DNA of 6,563 bases, from NCBI GenBank assembly GCA_027318915.1, contig DAHVOH010000130.1, forward strand, positions 1-6,563. Direction: 5' to 3'. Below the pieces are notes generated by a model, which was not told the DNA's origin, did no database searches, and worked only from the letters and a program-made list of their open reading frames with translations. This document shows positions 1 to 5,909 of the stretch, piece after piece (position 1 is the first letter of the stretch; each line of letters starts with the position of its first letter). The translations under genes and the position numbers were made by a program. This stretch comes from Clostridiales bacterium. GTDB taxonomy: Bacteria > Bacillota_E > Sulfobacillia > Sulfobacillales > JAIMBI01.

Positions 1-228
1 CGGTTCATCAGCGCCCCGGTGGCCAGCGTCAGCGGCGAAAACGCTCTCCTCACCAACGGCCACATCATCAATTCATACTGGTGCTCGAAACGGGCGGGCA
101 CTTTGGTGACATTCGCCCAGCCCGGTGACCGTTTCGTTATCCAAACGGAAAAGATGCAGGGGGAGGGGGGGTGGATACAGGAGTGCGTCACCAAAATTGT
201 GTTCCCCAGCACGCCGCCCTCCAACTAA
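1..228 (+). CDS. C-terminal part of an unrecognised protein
   Basis: Reading frame 1 is open from the window edge to a TAA at 226-228, giving at least 75 residues of the end of a gene that starts outside the window. I do not recognise the family. The visible part has mixed composition, with residues such as W, C, Y and F spread through it. It includes a segment GTLVTFAQPGDRFVIQTEK that looks like a beta-strand, turn, beta-strand, and it ends in VFPSTPPSN. There are no membrane segments. A GTG at 19 is only an internal possibility and has no convincing ribosome binding site. The gene shares the strand of the csf genes but is separated from them by more than 500 bp, so it need not belong to the operon. 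It could be a Cas-related RAMP protein, but the glycine-rich loop that would show this is not visible. Confidence 0.45.
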   Translation, partial: RFISAPVASVSGENALLTNGHIINSYWCSKRAGTLVTFAQPGDRFVIQTEKMQGEGGWIQECVTKIVFPSTPPSN

Positions 229-257
229 CCCCCGCACGTGTGGAGACATCCCCACGC

Positions 258-278
258 CCCCCCTTCTCGCGAGGGGGG
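258..278. repeat. Strong C6/G6 hairpin, type I-C-repeat-like on the minus strand
   Basis: C258-C263 pairs with G273-G278, extended by T264-A272, around a loop that includes the palindrome CTCGCGAG (266-273). It lies 30 bp after the stop codon of the upstream gene fragment. No T tract follows on the + strand, so it is a poor intrinsic terminator. Read on the minus strand from 280 it begins GTCCCCCC, and after the hairpin it continues GCGTGGGGATG. That recalls the GTC...GCGTGGATTGAAA layout of type I-C CRISPR repeats. Only one copy is present. Confidence 0.5.
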
Positions 279-304
279 ACAACGGAGTTGGCCGATGACT
301 CGAT

Positions 305-370
305 AATGCGCAACCGCATTCTTGTCTTCGCGCCTCTCGACGCATTTCCCCTAGCACTGGGAGAATGCGT
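305..370. repeat. Cluster of four AATGCG motifs in alternating orientation
   Basis: AATGCG (305-310) and CGCATT (315-320) form a perfect 6-bp inverted repeat with a 4-nt loop. A second pair, ACGCATT (340-346) and AATGCGT (364-370), forms a 7-bp inverted repeat whose arms continue inward with CCC (348-350) and GGG (359-361). Four copies of one 6-mer in 66 bp, arranged head to head, look like paired operator half-sites or two tandem hairpins. No protein in the window is an obvious DNA-binding regulator. Confidence 0.45.
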
Positions 371-634
371 ATCAGGGGGCCAAGGCCCTTGATGAAAGGT
401 TGATGGTGTGGACCGCCTCGCACATTCGGGGCCACGGCCCTACACCGCCGATGACTTGGGTAGAGGGTAGACTTGGCTCGGTCCCACAGATGGGAACTGG
501 ATTAGCGCCGGATGGATGCGGCACGCTATCTCGCGGCCTGCGTTGCTGATGATGCTACTCTGATGGCTACCGTGCTGAAACCCGCTCTCACCCAACCCGG
601 GTAATCCGAGAAATACCCGATCCCACCTGTCGGA

Positions 635-662
635 GTCCGCCCTCTGTGCGTGGGGGCTATCT
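635..662 (+). repeat. Degenerate CRISPR repeat, first of an upstream mini-array
   Basis: Aligned without gaps to the consensus repeat of the array at 5910, this 28-nt stretch matches at about 20 of 28 positions. It keeps the GTC start, the GTGGGGG block (650-656) and the TATC end (658-661). It differs in the first stem arm and loop, which read CTGTG where the array has ACGCA. It can still fold: G639-C644 pairs with G652-C657 around a 7-nt loop, TGTGCGT. The T-to-C change at repeat position 23 (657) supplies an extra G-C pair. It has the same strand and orientation as the array. Confidence 0.7.
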
Positions 663-694
663 GTACGCGAGTACTCGATCGGCGGTGGACCGTG
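663..694 (+). other. 32-nt spacer-like segment between two degenerate repeats
   Basis: The segment between the two degenerate repeats is 32 nt, matching the 32-34 nt spacers of the downstream array. It contains the perfect palindrome CGAGTACTCG (668-677) and a GTAC direct repeat (663-666 and 671-674). By eye I found no extended match to it elsewhere in the window. It could be the guide part of a regulatory crRNA-like transcript, a fossil spacer, or an operator for the csf operon. Confidence 0.5.
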
Positions 695-722
695 GTCGGC
701 CCCCTGTGTGTGGGGTTGCCCC
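695..722 (+). repeat. Degenerate CRISPR repeat, second of an upstream mini-array
   Basis: With a one-base gap this matches the array repeat at about 18 of 28 positions. It keeps GTC, GCCCC (699-703) and GTGGGG (710-715). It shares with the repeat at 635 the substitutions C, T, T and G at repeat positions 10, 11, 13 and 14, so the two are more alike in the loop than either is to the array. The hairpin is C701-C704 with G712-G715 around a 7-nt loop, TGTGTGT. GGC (698-700) can also pair with GCC (718-720). It starts 60 nt after the previous copy; the array period is 60-62 nt. Confidence 0.65.
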
Positions 723-731
723 ACGGCCGAC
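695..731 (+). promoter_or_regulatory. Long stem-loop in the putative csf1 5' leader
   Basis: GTCGGCC (695-701) is perfectly complementary to GGCCGAC (725-731), and inside it GTGGGG (710-715) is perfectly complementary to CCCCAC (719-724) with a TTG loop. This makes 13 base pairs interrupted only by an 8-nt bulge on the 5' side (702-709). The structure uses the same G712-G715 block that pairs with C701-C704 in the repeat-like hairpin, so the two folds exclude each other. It ends 23 nt before the csf1 Shine-Dalgarno sequence (755-761). If transcribed, it could act as a processing site, a protein-binding site or a switch. The transcription start is unknown. Confidence 0.5.
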
Positions 732-772
732 TTTCTGCTTCCTCTATTCACCCCAAGGAGGTTTGGTCACCA

Positions 773-1900
773 ATGTCCACATCCGGTTTGTTGTTGGCGC
801 CCGATACGCCTGACCTTGCCTCGCCAGAACGAGAATTTCTGCGGCCCCATGACTTTCTTCTTCCCTATATCATGGAATGGGAGGGGCCCACCGATGCGCA
901 GGTGGTGGCCGCCATGGCTCAGGACCGTCCTGTCGCCAAGAAGCGCCGCACACGCCGGGGCGATCCCCGGCTATCTGACTTCCACATCACCGCCGGCCCA
1001 TCGGACGTCGCCCTCGGCCCTCCGCCGACGGTGGACATGGAACATTGCGCCGTTTGCGGCGTCACCGTCAACGCACCGAAGAAAAAACCCGGCAAGAAGA
1101 GCGGGACTGCCACGGAACCCCCGAAGGCGGCCAAGAAGACGCCTCGGGCTCCTTGGTGCCAAACCTGTCAGACCGCTCGCAGCCGTCTGAACGCCCGCCG
1201 TCAACTTACGCTCGCCGTCCGCCCCAACCGTGACCACCTTCCCTGCGCCCTCTGTGGCTGTACGGCCAGTGCGGTCCTTCCCGTGGACCAAATCTTTGCC
1301 GATCACGACAAGGCATCGGCCTTTGGTGACCCTGCGGGCTGGGTGCGCCGCGATTCCGCCTGGACGTGCCTCCCCTGTGCCAGTGTTTACGCCGTGACGG
1401 GCGTGAGATCGGGTAAGTTGTGGGCGTTTGCCTTCGCACAGGCCCCTGACGGATCCCTGACGGTCGCCTTGCATCAAGAAGTTCCCTGGTGGGACGCCCC
1501 CGCATCGCCCAGTTTAGTGGTGTATCACCGGGGTCAGACGGGCGGCATCGTCCAGCGTCTCGCCCGGACGGAGGTCTCCGTCGATCCGGACACCGTGATC
1601 ATCAACGTCATCGACAGCACAAACCGCTATCCCACCCGACTCACGTTCCCCCGAGCCAGTCCCGACATGCAAACCGCGATTCGCCACATGGCCGCGACGC
1701 TGACGACCCTGATTCCCCCCGCTAAGAAAAATGACGGCAAGCCAGAGAAGTACCCGCCCGAGTTCTGGACTCTCTTGACCCAGTGTGTGACAGAACTTTT
1801 ACCTCCCACCGCACACGCAAGCCCGCTGTGGCAGGAAACCCGACACCAACTTTGGCTTGAGGCCCAGCGCGGGGTTGCTACCCCTAAGGAGGTTCTTTAA
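773..1900 (+). CDS. csf1: Csf1-like zinc-finger subunit of a type IV CRISPR complex
   Basis: A 375-residue protein encoded first in the operon. The start is ATG 773, preceded by AAGGAGG at 755-761; an in-frame extension to 650 would run through the repeat-like hairpins and has no ribosome binding site. Four CxxC pairs are visible: C92/C95 with C129/C132, and C158/C161 with C199/C202. They suggest two four-cysteine zinc sites, the second ending in WTCLPC. A basic patch (KKRRTRR, about 56-62) and a lysine/proline-rich insert (about 101-127) inside the first zinc site could contact nucleic acid. Csf1 is the signature type IV protein, holds a zinc finger and is thought to act like the Cas8/large subunit. 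From memory, this one is longer than typical IV-A Csf1. The assignment rests on the cysteines and the gene order more than on recognisable sequence identity. No nuclease motif is seen. Confidence 0.72.
   Translation: MSTSGLLLAPDTPDLASPEREFLRPHDFLLPYIMEWEGPTDAQVVAAMAQDRPVAKKRRTRRGDPRLSDFHITAGPSDVALGPPPTVDMEHCAVCGVTVNAPKKKPGKKSGTATEPPKAAKKTPRAPWCQTCQTARSRLNARRQLTLAVRPNRDHLPCALCGCTASAVLPVDQIFADHDKASAFGDPAGWVRRDSAWTCLPCASVYAVTGVRSGKLWAFAFAQAPDGSLTVALHQEVPWWDAPASPSLVVYHRGQTGGIVQRLARTEVSVDPDTVIINVIDSTNRYPTRLTFPRASPDMQTAIRHMAATLTTLIPPAKKNDGKPEKYPPEFWTLLTQCVTELLPPTAHASPLWQETRHQLWLEAQRGVATPKEVL
1886..1892 (+). promoter_or_regulatory. Ribosome binding site of csf2 inside csf1
   Basis: AAGGAGG is a full anti-Shine-Dalgarno match lying within the last codons of csf1, 11 nt before the csf2 ATG. 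It is the same 7-mer at the same spacing as at csf1 (755-761). It fixes ATG 1904 as the start and implies efficient translation of the backbone subunit. Confidence 0.8.
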
Positions 1901-1903
1901 CCG

Positions 1904-2914
1904 ATGGAGACCGGAACGCGCATTCTCATTGATGCCACTGCCTACGAGCCGATTCTGAACGCTCGGGTGCCTTATCAAACCGGTAAGAACACGGACTCCG
2001 ACAAAAACAACGAACAGCACGACATCGAGCCCCAGCAAATGCGGGTGCTGGTTGAAGACCCGGTGACCGGTGCCCGGGACCCCCTCACCATCCCGGTGGT
2101 GACCGGCAATTCCGTGGGCGGCTCGCTCCGCCGCCTGCTCTTGCACGACCTGCTGGCTCGCCTGGATCTGACCCGCCCCCTCATCGCCGAACATGCGGGC
2201 CACAGCGAAAACGTACGCCTCTTGTATCACACGCTTCAGAATGGAGGCACCCTCGGGGCTGGCGACTTGGTGCCCCCCTGGACGCTGGAGACGGAAGAAG
2301 CCATTCGGCAGGAGTGGCCCGTCTGGAGTGTGCTCGGCTGTTCCATCGGCAGCCGCATGATCACCTCGCGCATTTCCCTGCACGCCTTGCGCCCGGCATC
2401 CCGCCAGCTCGCGGCGCTTTTCCCCGACGACCCTGCCTTCCACCAGCGCCTACAGACGTTCGACCCTGCCACTTGCCTCGTATCGGCCCGCGATCCCGCC
2501 GGCACGTCCGGCGCTCGGCACGCCGACGGCCTGGTGCCTTATCCCGACATCAAGAAGGGGGGCAAGCTCCTGTACCGCAGCATGGTGCAACCCCACCGGG
2601 GCTACATCGCCGCGGGTACTCCGCTCTTGGGCTGGATCGAGGTCCTGAGTCCGCTGACTCCCGTGGAAGCTGGCCTCCTGAGTCATGGTCTCCAACTGTT
2701 GCAAGCTCACGGGCGCTTCGGCGGTTGGGGGCACAGTGGGTTCGGCGGCGCCGCCATCCGTATTGTCGGGCACGGTGATCCGGCCCCCTATCTGACGTGG
2801 GTCACCGACCATCGCCCGGTGTTGCAGGACTATCTGACCGGGCACACCTGCCCCACCTGGATGAAGGCCGTGGCGGCTAAGCAGGGAACCGGGATCGACG
2901 CGGAGGAGGACTAA
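1904..2914 (+). CDS. csf2: Csf2, Cas7-like crRNA-binding backbone subunit
   Basis: A 336-residue RAMP-type protein that starts 3 nt after the csf1 stop. The segment IPVVTGNSVGGSLRRLLLHDL (about 63-83) is the hallmark of Csf2/Cas7-group proteins, where a G-N-S-x-G-G/R motif leads into an arginine-rich helix. A glycine-rich stretch near the end, RFGGWGHSGFGGAAIRI (about 271-287), fits the conserved glycine loop of the RAMP fold. The N-terminal part (21-60) with the acidic, asparagine-rich QTGKNTDSDKNNEQHD segment would be a surface loop or thumb. In known type IV complexes several Csf2 copies polymerise along the crRNA spacer; here this is inferred from the family. I see no conserved aspartate that would clearly mark the backbone RNase activity of type III Cas7, and none is expected in type IV. 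The position between csf1 and csf3 supports the call. Confidence 0.83.
   Translation: METGTRILIDATAYEPILNARVPYQTGKNTDSDKNNEQHDIEPQQMRVLVEDPVTGARDPLTIPVVTGNSVGGSLRRLLLHDLLARLDLTRPLIAEHAGHSENVRLLYHTLQNGGTLGAGDLVPPWTLETEEAIRQEWPVWSVLGCSIGSRMITSRISLHALRPASRQLAALFPDDPAFHQRLQTFDPATCLVSARDPAGTSGARHADGLVPYPDIKKGGKLLYRSMVQPHRGYIAAGTPLLGWIEVLSPLTPVEAGLLSHGLQLLQAHGRFGGWGHSGFGGAAIRIVGHGDPAPYLTWVTDHRPVLQDYLTGHTCPTWMKAVAAKQGTGIDAEED
2902..2909 (+). promoter_or_regulatory. Ribosome binding site of csf3 inside csf2
   Basis: GGAGGAGG overlaps the glutamate codons at the end of csf2, 9 nt before ATG 2919. It supports this start and coupling of csf2 and csf3 translation. Confidence 0.75.
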
Positions 2915-2918
2915 GGCC

Positions 2919-3617
2919 ATGGCCGTGGTTGAAGTGACGGGAACCCTCCTGGCCCCCGTTGTGCTTCCAGCGGTTGGTTTCATGCCGGGCGACGCCTTGC
3001 TGCATACGGCGGCCGTCCGCCAACGCTACGCGGACACTTGGGCCACGCGATCCCCCGCAGTCTGGGACGAGATTCCCCTGCCGGTGGCGTACCGGGACGG
3101 CGTGCCCCTCGTCTCCTGCATCACCTTGCCCCAGGCCGTCCGCGGCACCGCCTCCCACGCGAAATTGACCGATCCTTTGGTGCTGGCCGGGCACCGGGCC
3201 GAGGTCCCCTCCGCTCTCAGCTACATGTACAAGGGCGCGATTATGCAGGATCACACCTGGCATGCGCCCACCTTTCAGTTCTGGTGCGAGGTCCCGTCAG
3301 ATCGGGAGGAGGACTTCTGTGACCTGCTTGAGGCGCTCGACTTCCTCTCGCTCGGCGTCCGGCGTCATACGGGCTTTGGCCGCATCGGACGCGTCAGCGC
3401 CACGGTAGTGGATCAGTCCTCGGCGCTCTTCGACCCGACCGGGCGGCTGCTGCGCCCGGTGCCGATCACCTGGCACGCCACGCCCCCGCCCGCCGCCCAT
3501 CGCCGGGCGGTCCGGCTCGCGCCGCCGTATTGGACCGGGCCGGTTCACGCGGCCTTTTGTCCCCTCCCCACCACCCTGTATGGAGGTGAAGCCCATGGCG
3601 GCTTCGTTGACGGGTAA
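2919..3617 (+). CDS. csf3: Csf3, Cas5-like subunit of a type IV CRISPR complex
   Basis: A 232-residue RAMP-family protein that starts 4 nt after csf2. The best evidence is the glycine-rich segment LSLGVRRHTGFGRIGRV (about 143-159), a typical Cas5/Cas7 RAMP loop in which GFG and G-R residues contact crRNA. Near the C-terminus, VRLAPPYW (198-205) followed by a stretch of hydrophobic residues looks like the conserved end of Csf3. In type IV complexes Csf3 is believed to cap the 5' repeat-derived handle of the crRNA, as Cas5 does in type I. Residues 75-110, with K82, R93, K105 and an SALSYMYKGA stretch, may form the handle-gripping thumb; this is inference. The last 23 nt overlap the start of the helicase gene, so the two are translationally coupled. 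No histidine pair typical of a catalytic Cas5d or Cas6 is obvious, but that cannot be excluded by eye. Confidence 0.8.
   Translation: MAVVEVTGTLLAPVVLPAVGFMPGDALLHTAAVRQRYADTWATRSPAVWDEIPLPVAYRDGVPLVSCITLPQAVRGTASHAKLTDPLVLAGHRAEVPSALSYMYKGAIMQDHTWHAPTFQFWCEVPSDREEDFCDLLEALDFLSLGVRRHTGFGRIGRVSATVVDQSSALFDPTGRLLRPVPITWHATPPPAAHRRAVRLAPPYWTGPVHAAFCPLPTTLYGGEAHGGFVDG
3582..3589 (+). promoter_or_regulatory. Ribosome binding site that fixes the recD start
   Basis: GGAGGTGA lies 5 nt before ATG 3595. The in-frame ATG at 3580 overlaps this motif and has no ribosome binding site of its own, so the start at 3595 is preferred. The signal lies inside the csf3 coding sequence. Confidence 0.7.
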
Positions 3618-5841
3618 GCCAGATGCGGAGGTCGGCCTGGCCGCCGGGTTCCGCGATCTCATGCGCACGGAACTTCCCGCCTTGATTCGCATCGGTGACC
3701 TACCGGACCCCGTGGCCGAAAACCTTCTACTGACGCCGCGCATCATTCAGCGCTGGCTCAGTGGGGTCGCTCCCATGCCATTGGAAGCCGCCGCGTTACA
3801 CTACACGGACAGCACCTGGACGGAGATCCAACGGGTGTGCGATGACGCGCTGGACAACGCCTTTACGCCTGCGTGGCAGTGGATCGACGAGGCCCCGACC
3901 CCGGTTCGAGCGTTCTGGCACCCTGCGCGCCGCACCCGAGCCGCACGGATTCTGCTGACGTGGTGGCGCAACAACGCCAAGGTCGCTGCGGTCATCAGCC
4001 AAGCCCGCACCAATCCCTACGTGCTGATGACGGTGGCCCTGGGGGAGTTTGACACCACCCCTCGGCAGTTGTACCACATCTGCACTCAAAGTGCCCCCGC
4101 CGATCTCCCATGGCTCAGTCGTGCCCGCGGTGCCGTGCTGACGGCGGTGGCCGAACGGAACAACCAGCACCGTCTCCCGTTTGTTCTGCGCGGCGCCGAC
4201 TCCAAACCGGGTCCCATCCTGACCACGGCCGCCCAGTTGCTCAGTCCCCGCCACCCCCAAGAGGCCGAAGCGATGGCCCAGCACCTGGTGGAGCAGGTCT
4301 ACACCCTCTTGCCCTGTGCCACCGTCCAACACGCGGACGAGGCACCGTCCCCTGAAGACGCCTCGATGTCCACCAGCGGCACGGTCTCGGCGCAGTTTGC
4401 CGAATGGCCCGTGTCCATGCACTTGATGCTCCGGGAACGGGACAAGATGCTGTCGGGGGTGCCCAGTTGGTTTCACTGGGCGCGGGCCGGGGCCGCCCAG
4501 CGGATTTGGGCACGATACTCCACACCGGCGACTCCGATCGATCCCTCCCTCTTGGCGGAGATTGACCACGCCACGGTGGGCGGTAAACCACTCGCTCCCG
4601 AGCAACGCCTTGCCCTCCAGCGTGCCTTTTCGACTGCCCTCTCCCTGGTCACCGGGGGACCGGGAACAGGGAAAACCGCCCTGTGTCAAACGTTGGCGAC
4701 CATTGCCGCCCAGCACCACATGGTTGTGCGCGGATTTGCCCCCACCGGGCGGGCCGCTCGCCGACTCCAAGAAATCACCGGCATTCCCAGCGCCACAATT
4801 CACAGCACGCTGATGACCGGCGGATACACGCGCAAGGGTAGCATGCCGCCCTGCACCATCGCCGTGGTGGATGAGTGTTCGATGCTGGACACCCGGACCC
4901 TGGCCGCTGTGCTGCTGGCGAGTCAAGGCGTGGCCCCGCATGTGGTCCTGTTGGGAGACCGCGATCAACTGCCGCCCGTCGAGGGCACCGACTCCTGGAC
5001 CGCCTTGTTGACGGTCCTGCAAGAGCGGGGCGGAGCGGTCACGACTTTGCGCCACACGTTCCGCCATGATGCGGTGACGCTCAATGCGCACTGGCTCTTC
5101 GATGACCGACCCGGTGCCTGGGACTGGAACGACACGATCATCGGACTCCCCTTGCCCCAGGAGGAAGAAGACGGGTTGGACTCGTCTGTGCGGGCGTGGC
5201 TTGACCAGCGGCCCCTCACCGACGCCGAGACCGATTGGCAAGTCATCGCCTACACCAAGAACACGGTCAAGGCGCTGAACGGCATCATCCGCCATCACCT
5301 GCTGGGGGCCCAAGACGATGGCTGGGTGGTGGGTGATCGGGTTATGCAGATCGTCAACGACTACGATGTGGATCTCCGGAACGGCGAGCAAGGCGTCATC
5401 CGCCAGGTGACGGCACGGAAAGTGACGGCCCAGTTTGGAGACCGCTCGGTCACCGTAGCGCCGTCGTACACGCTGGCCCACTGGACCCCCGCCTGGGCGA
5501 TCACGGCGCACAAGTCGCAAGGCGGTGAATGGCACGACATCTTGGTGGTGGCCACTGAAGTCGAGGGCACTCACATTTGGTCGCGCGAAGCGCTGTATAC
5601 CGCACTGACCCGCGTGGCCGGCGGAACGGTTTCGGTCTTAGCCCCGGACCCTACAGCGGTGGTCATGCGCGCCAAAGCCACCCCAGCCAAGCGTAGCGGC
5701 AACTTCTCCTACGAACCCTACCTGAAGATCCTGTTCACCAAGAAGCAGGGGAGTCCCGATCCCCAGCCCGTCGCCCGGCACAAAAAGGCGTTGCAACGCG
5801 CTGCAGTTCAACCACCGCCAGAGATTGCCTCCACGACTTGA
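3595..5841 (+). CDS. recD: RecD2-like superfamily 1B helicase, subtype IV-D accessory
   Basis: A 748-residue helicase, about the usual RecD2 length. Numbering from ATG 3595: an N-terminal region (about 1-300) includes NPYVLMTVALGEF (140-152) and a following helical stretch typical of RecD2; Walker A is GGPGTGKT (354-361), motif Ia APTGRAARRLQE (382-393), motif II VVDECSML (424-431), motif III LGDRDQLPPVEG (453-464), and motif IV LRHTFRH (485-491) where most RecD proteins have FRQ. The domain 2B segment GDRVMQIVNDYD is at 580-591, motif V ITAHKSQGGEW at 636-646 and motif VI REALYTALTR at 664-673. All catalytic residues are present, so it should hydrolyse ATP and move 5'-3' on single-stranded DNA. 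A basic, proline-containing tail follows (about 690-748). In IV-A, DinG is needed for interference; RecD replaces it in IV-D. Being last in the csf operon and overlapping csf3, it is very likely the effector helicase and not a housekeeping RecD. Confidence 0.9.
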   Translation: MAASLTGKPDAEVGLAAGFRDLMRTELPALIRIGDLPDPVAENLLLTPRIIQRWLSGVAPMPLEAAALHYTDSTWTEIQRVCDDALDNAFTPAWQWIDEAPTPVRAFWHPARRTRAARILLTWWRNNAKVAAVISQARTNPYVLMTVALGEFDTTPRQLYHICTQSAPADLPWLSRARGAVLTAVAERNNQHRLPFVLRGADSKPGPILTTAAQLLSPRHPQEAEAMAQHLVEQVYTLLPCATVQHADEAPSPEDASMSTSGTVSAQFAEWPVSMHLMLRERDKMLSGVPSWFHWARAGAAQRIWARYSTPATPIDPSLLAEIDHATVGGKPLAPEQRLALQRAFSTALSLVTGGPGTGKTALCQTLATIAAQHHMVVRGFAPTGRAARRLQEITGIPSATIHSTLMTGGYTRKGSMPPCTIAVVDECSMLDTRTLAAVLLASQGVAPHVVLLGDRDQLPPVEGTDSWTALLTVLQERGGAVTTLRHTFRHDAVTLNAHWLFDDRPGAWDWNDTIIGLPLPQEEEDGLDSSVRAWLDQRPLTDAETDWQVIAYTKNTVKALNGIIRHHLLGAQDDGWVVGDRVMQIVNDYDVDLRNGEQGVIRQVTARKVTAQFGDRSVTVAPSYTLAHWTPAWAITAHKSQGGEWHDILVVATEVEGTHIWSREALYTALTRVAGGTVSVLAPDPTAVVMRAKATPAKRSGNFSYEPYLKILFTKKQGSPDPQPVARHKKALQRAAVQPPPEIASTT

Positions 5842-5909
5842 ACCGATGCCCCCGACGACGATCTACCAGTTCTGGTATGGTTCAGGGTTTGTACGGTCTA
5901 TCCCTTGGT
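5842..5909 (+). promoter_or_regulatory. Short CRISPR leader with a 14-bp palindrome
   Basis: Only 68 bp separate the recD stop from the first repeat. They contain TACCAG-TT-CTGGTA (5864-5877), a perfect 6-bp inverted repeat around TT, which could be a protein-binding site or a small hairpin. A weak extended -10-like sequence TGGTATGGT (5873-5881) overlaps it, without a good -35. The array is either read through from the csf operon or has a promoter here. This is the leader side because the degenerate repeat is at the other end. Confidence 0.45.

Larger units (their letters stand above)
229..634. other. Intergenic region rich in short inverted and direct repeats
   Basis: I see no convincing gene here. 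It holds several small symmetrical elements: a G/C hairpin (258-278), AATGCG/CGCATT motifs between 305 and 370, a GGGCC-AA-GGCCC inverted repeat (377-388), TTGATG twice at an 11-bp interval (389-394 and 400-405), GGGTAGA twice in tandem (458-471), GACTTGG twice (453-459 and 470-476), a TCCCA-CAGA-TGGGA hairpin (482-495) and an ACCCGGGT palindrome (595-602). No clear sigma-70 promoter pair was found by eye. The density of symmetry fits a control region or a small replication or partition site, but neither is shown. Confidence 0.5.

Noticed and set aside
73..435. 120-residue open frame on the minus strand
   Set aside because: It overlaps the more protein-like + strand frame 1-228 and crosses the hairpin at 258-278 and the inverted repeats. 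No ribosome binding site or known motif was found.
581..608. Possible third decayed repeat upstream, ending GGGTAATCCG
   Set aside because: Only the last ten bases resemble the repeat end, the distance of 54 nt to the next unit is out of period, and the first half does not align.
716..750. Sigma-70 promoter with TTGCCC (716-721) and TATTCA (745-750)
   Set aside because: The spacing is 23 bp, well outside the usual 16-19 bp, and both hexamers are poor matches.
650..772. N-terminal extension of csf1 to an upstream start at 650
   Set aside because: It would run through both repeat-derived hairpins with no ribosome binding site, whereas ATG 773 has a perfect AAGGAGG 11 nt upstream.
3796..5574. 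592-residue open frame on the minus strand, antisense to recD
   Set aside because: The opposite strand encodes a helicase with all motifs in order. The antisense product is low in complexity (G, R, H, V-rich) with no recognisable domain, as expected for the shadow of a GC-rich gene.
3595..5841. DinG (csf4) helicase, which would make this subtype IV-A
   Set aside because: The helicase has RecD2 motifs (GGPGTGKT, APTGRAA, LGDRDQLPPV, ITAHKSQGGEW) and lacks the DinG layout with its DEAH box.
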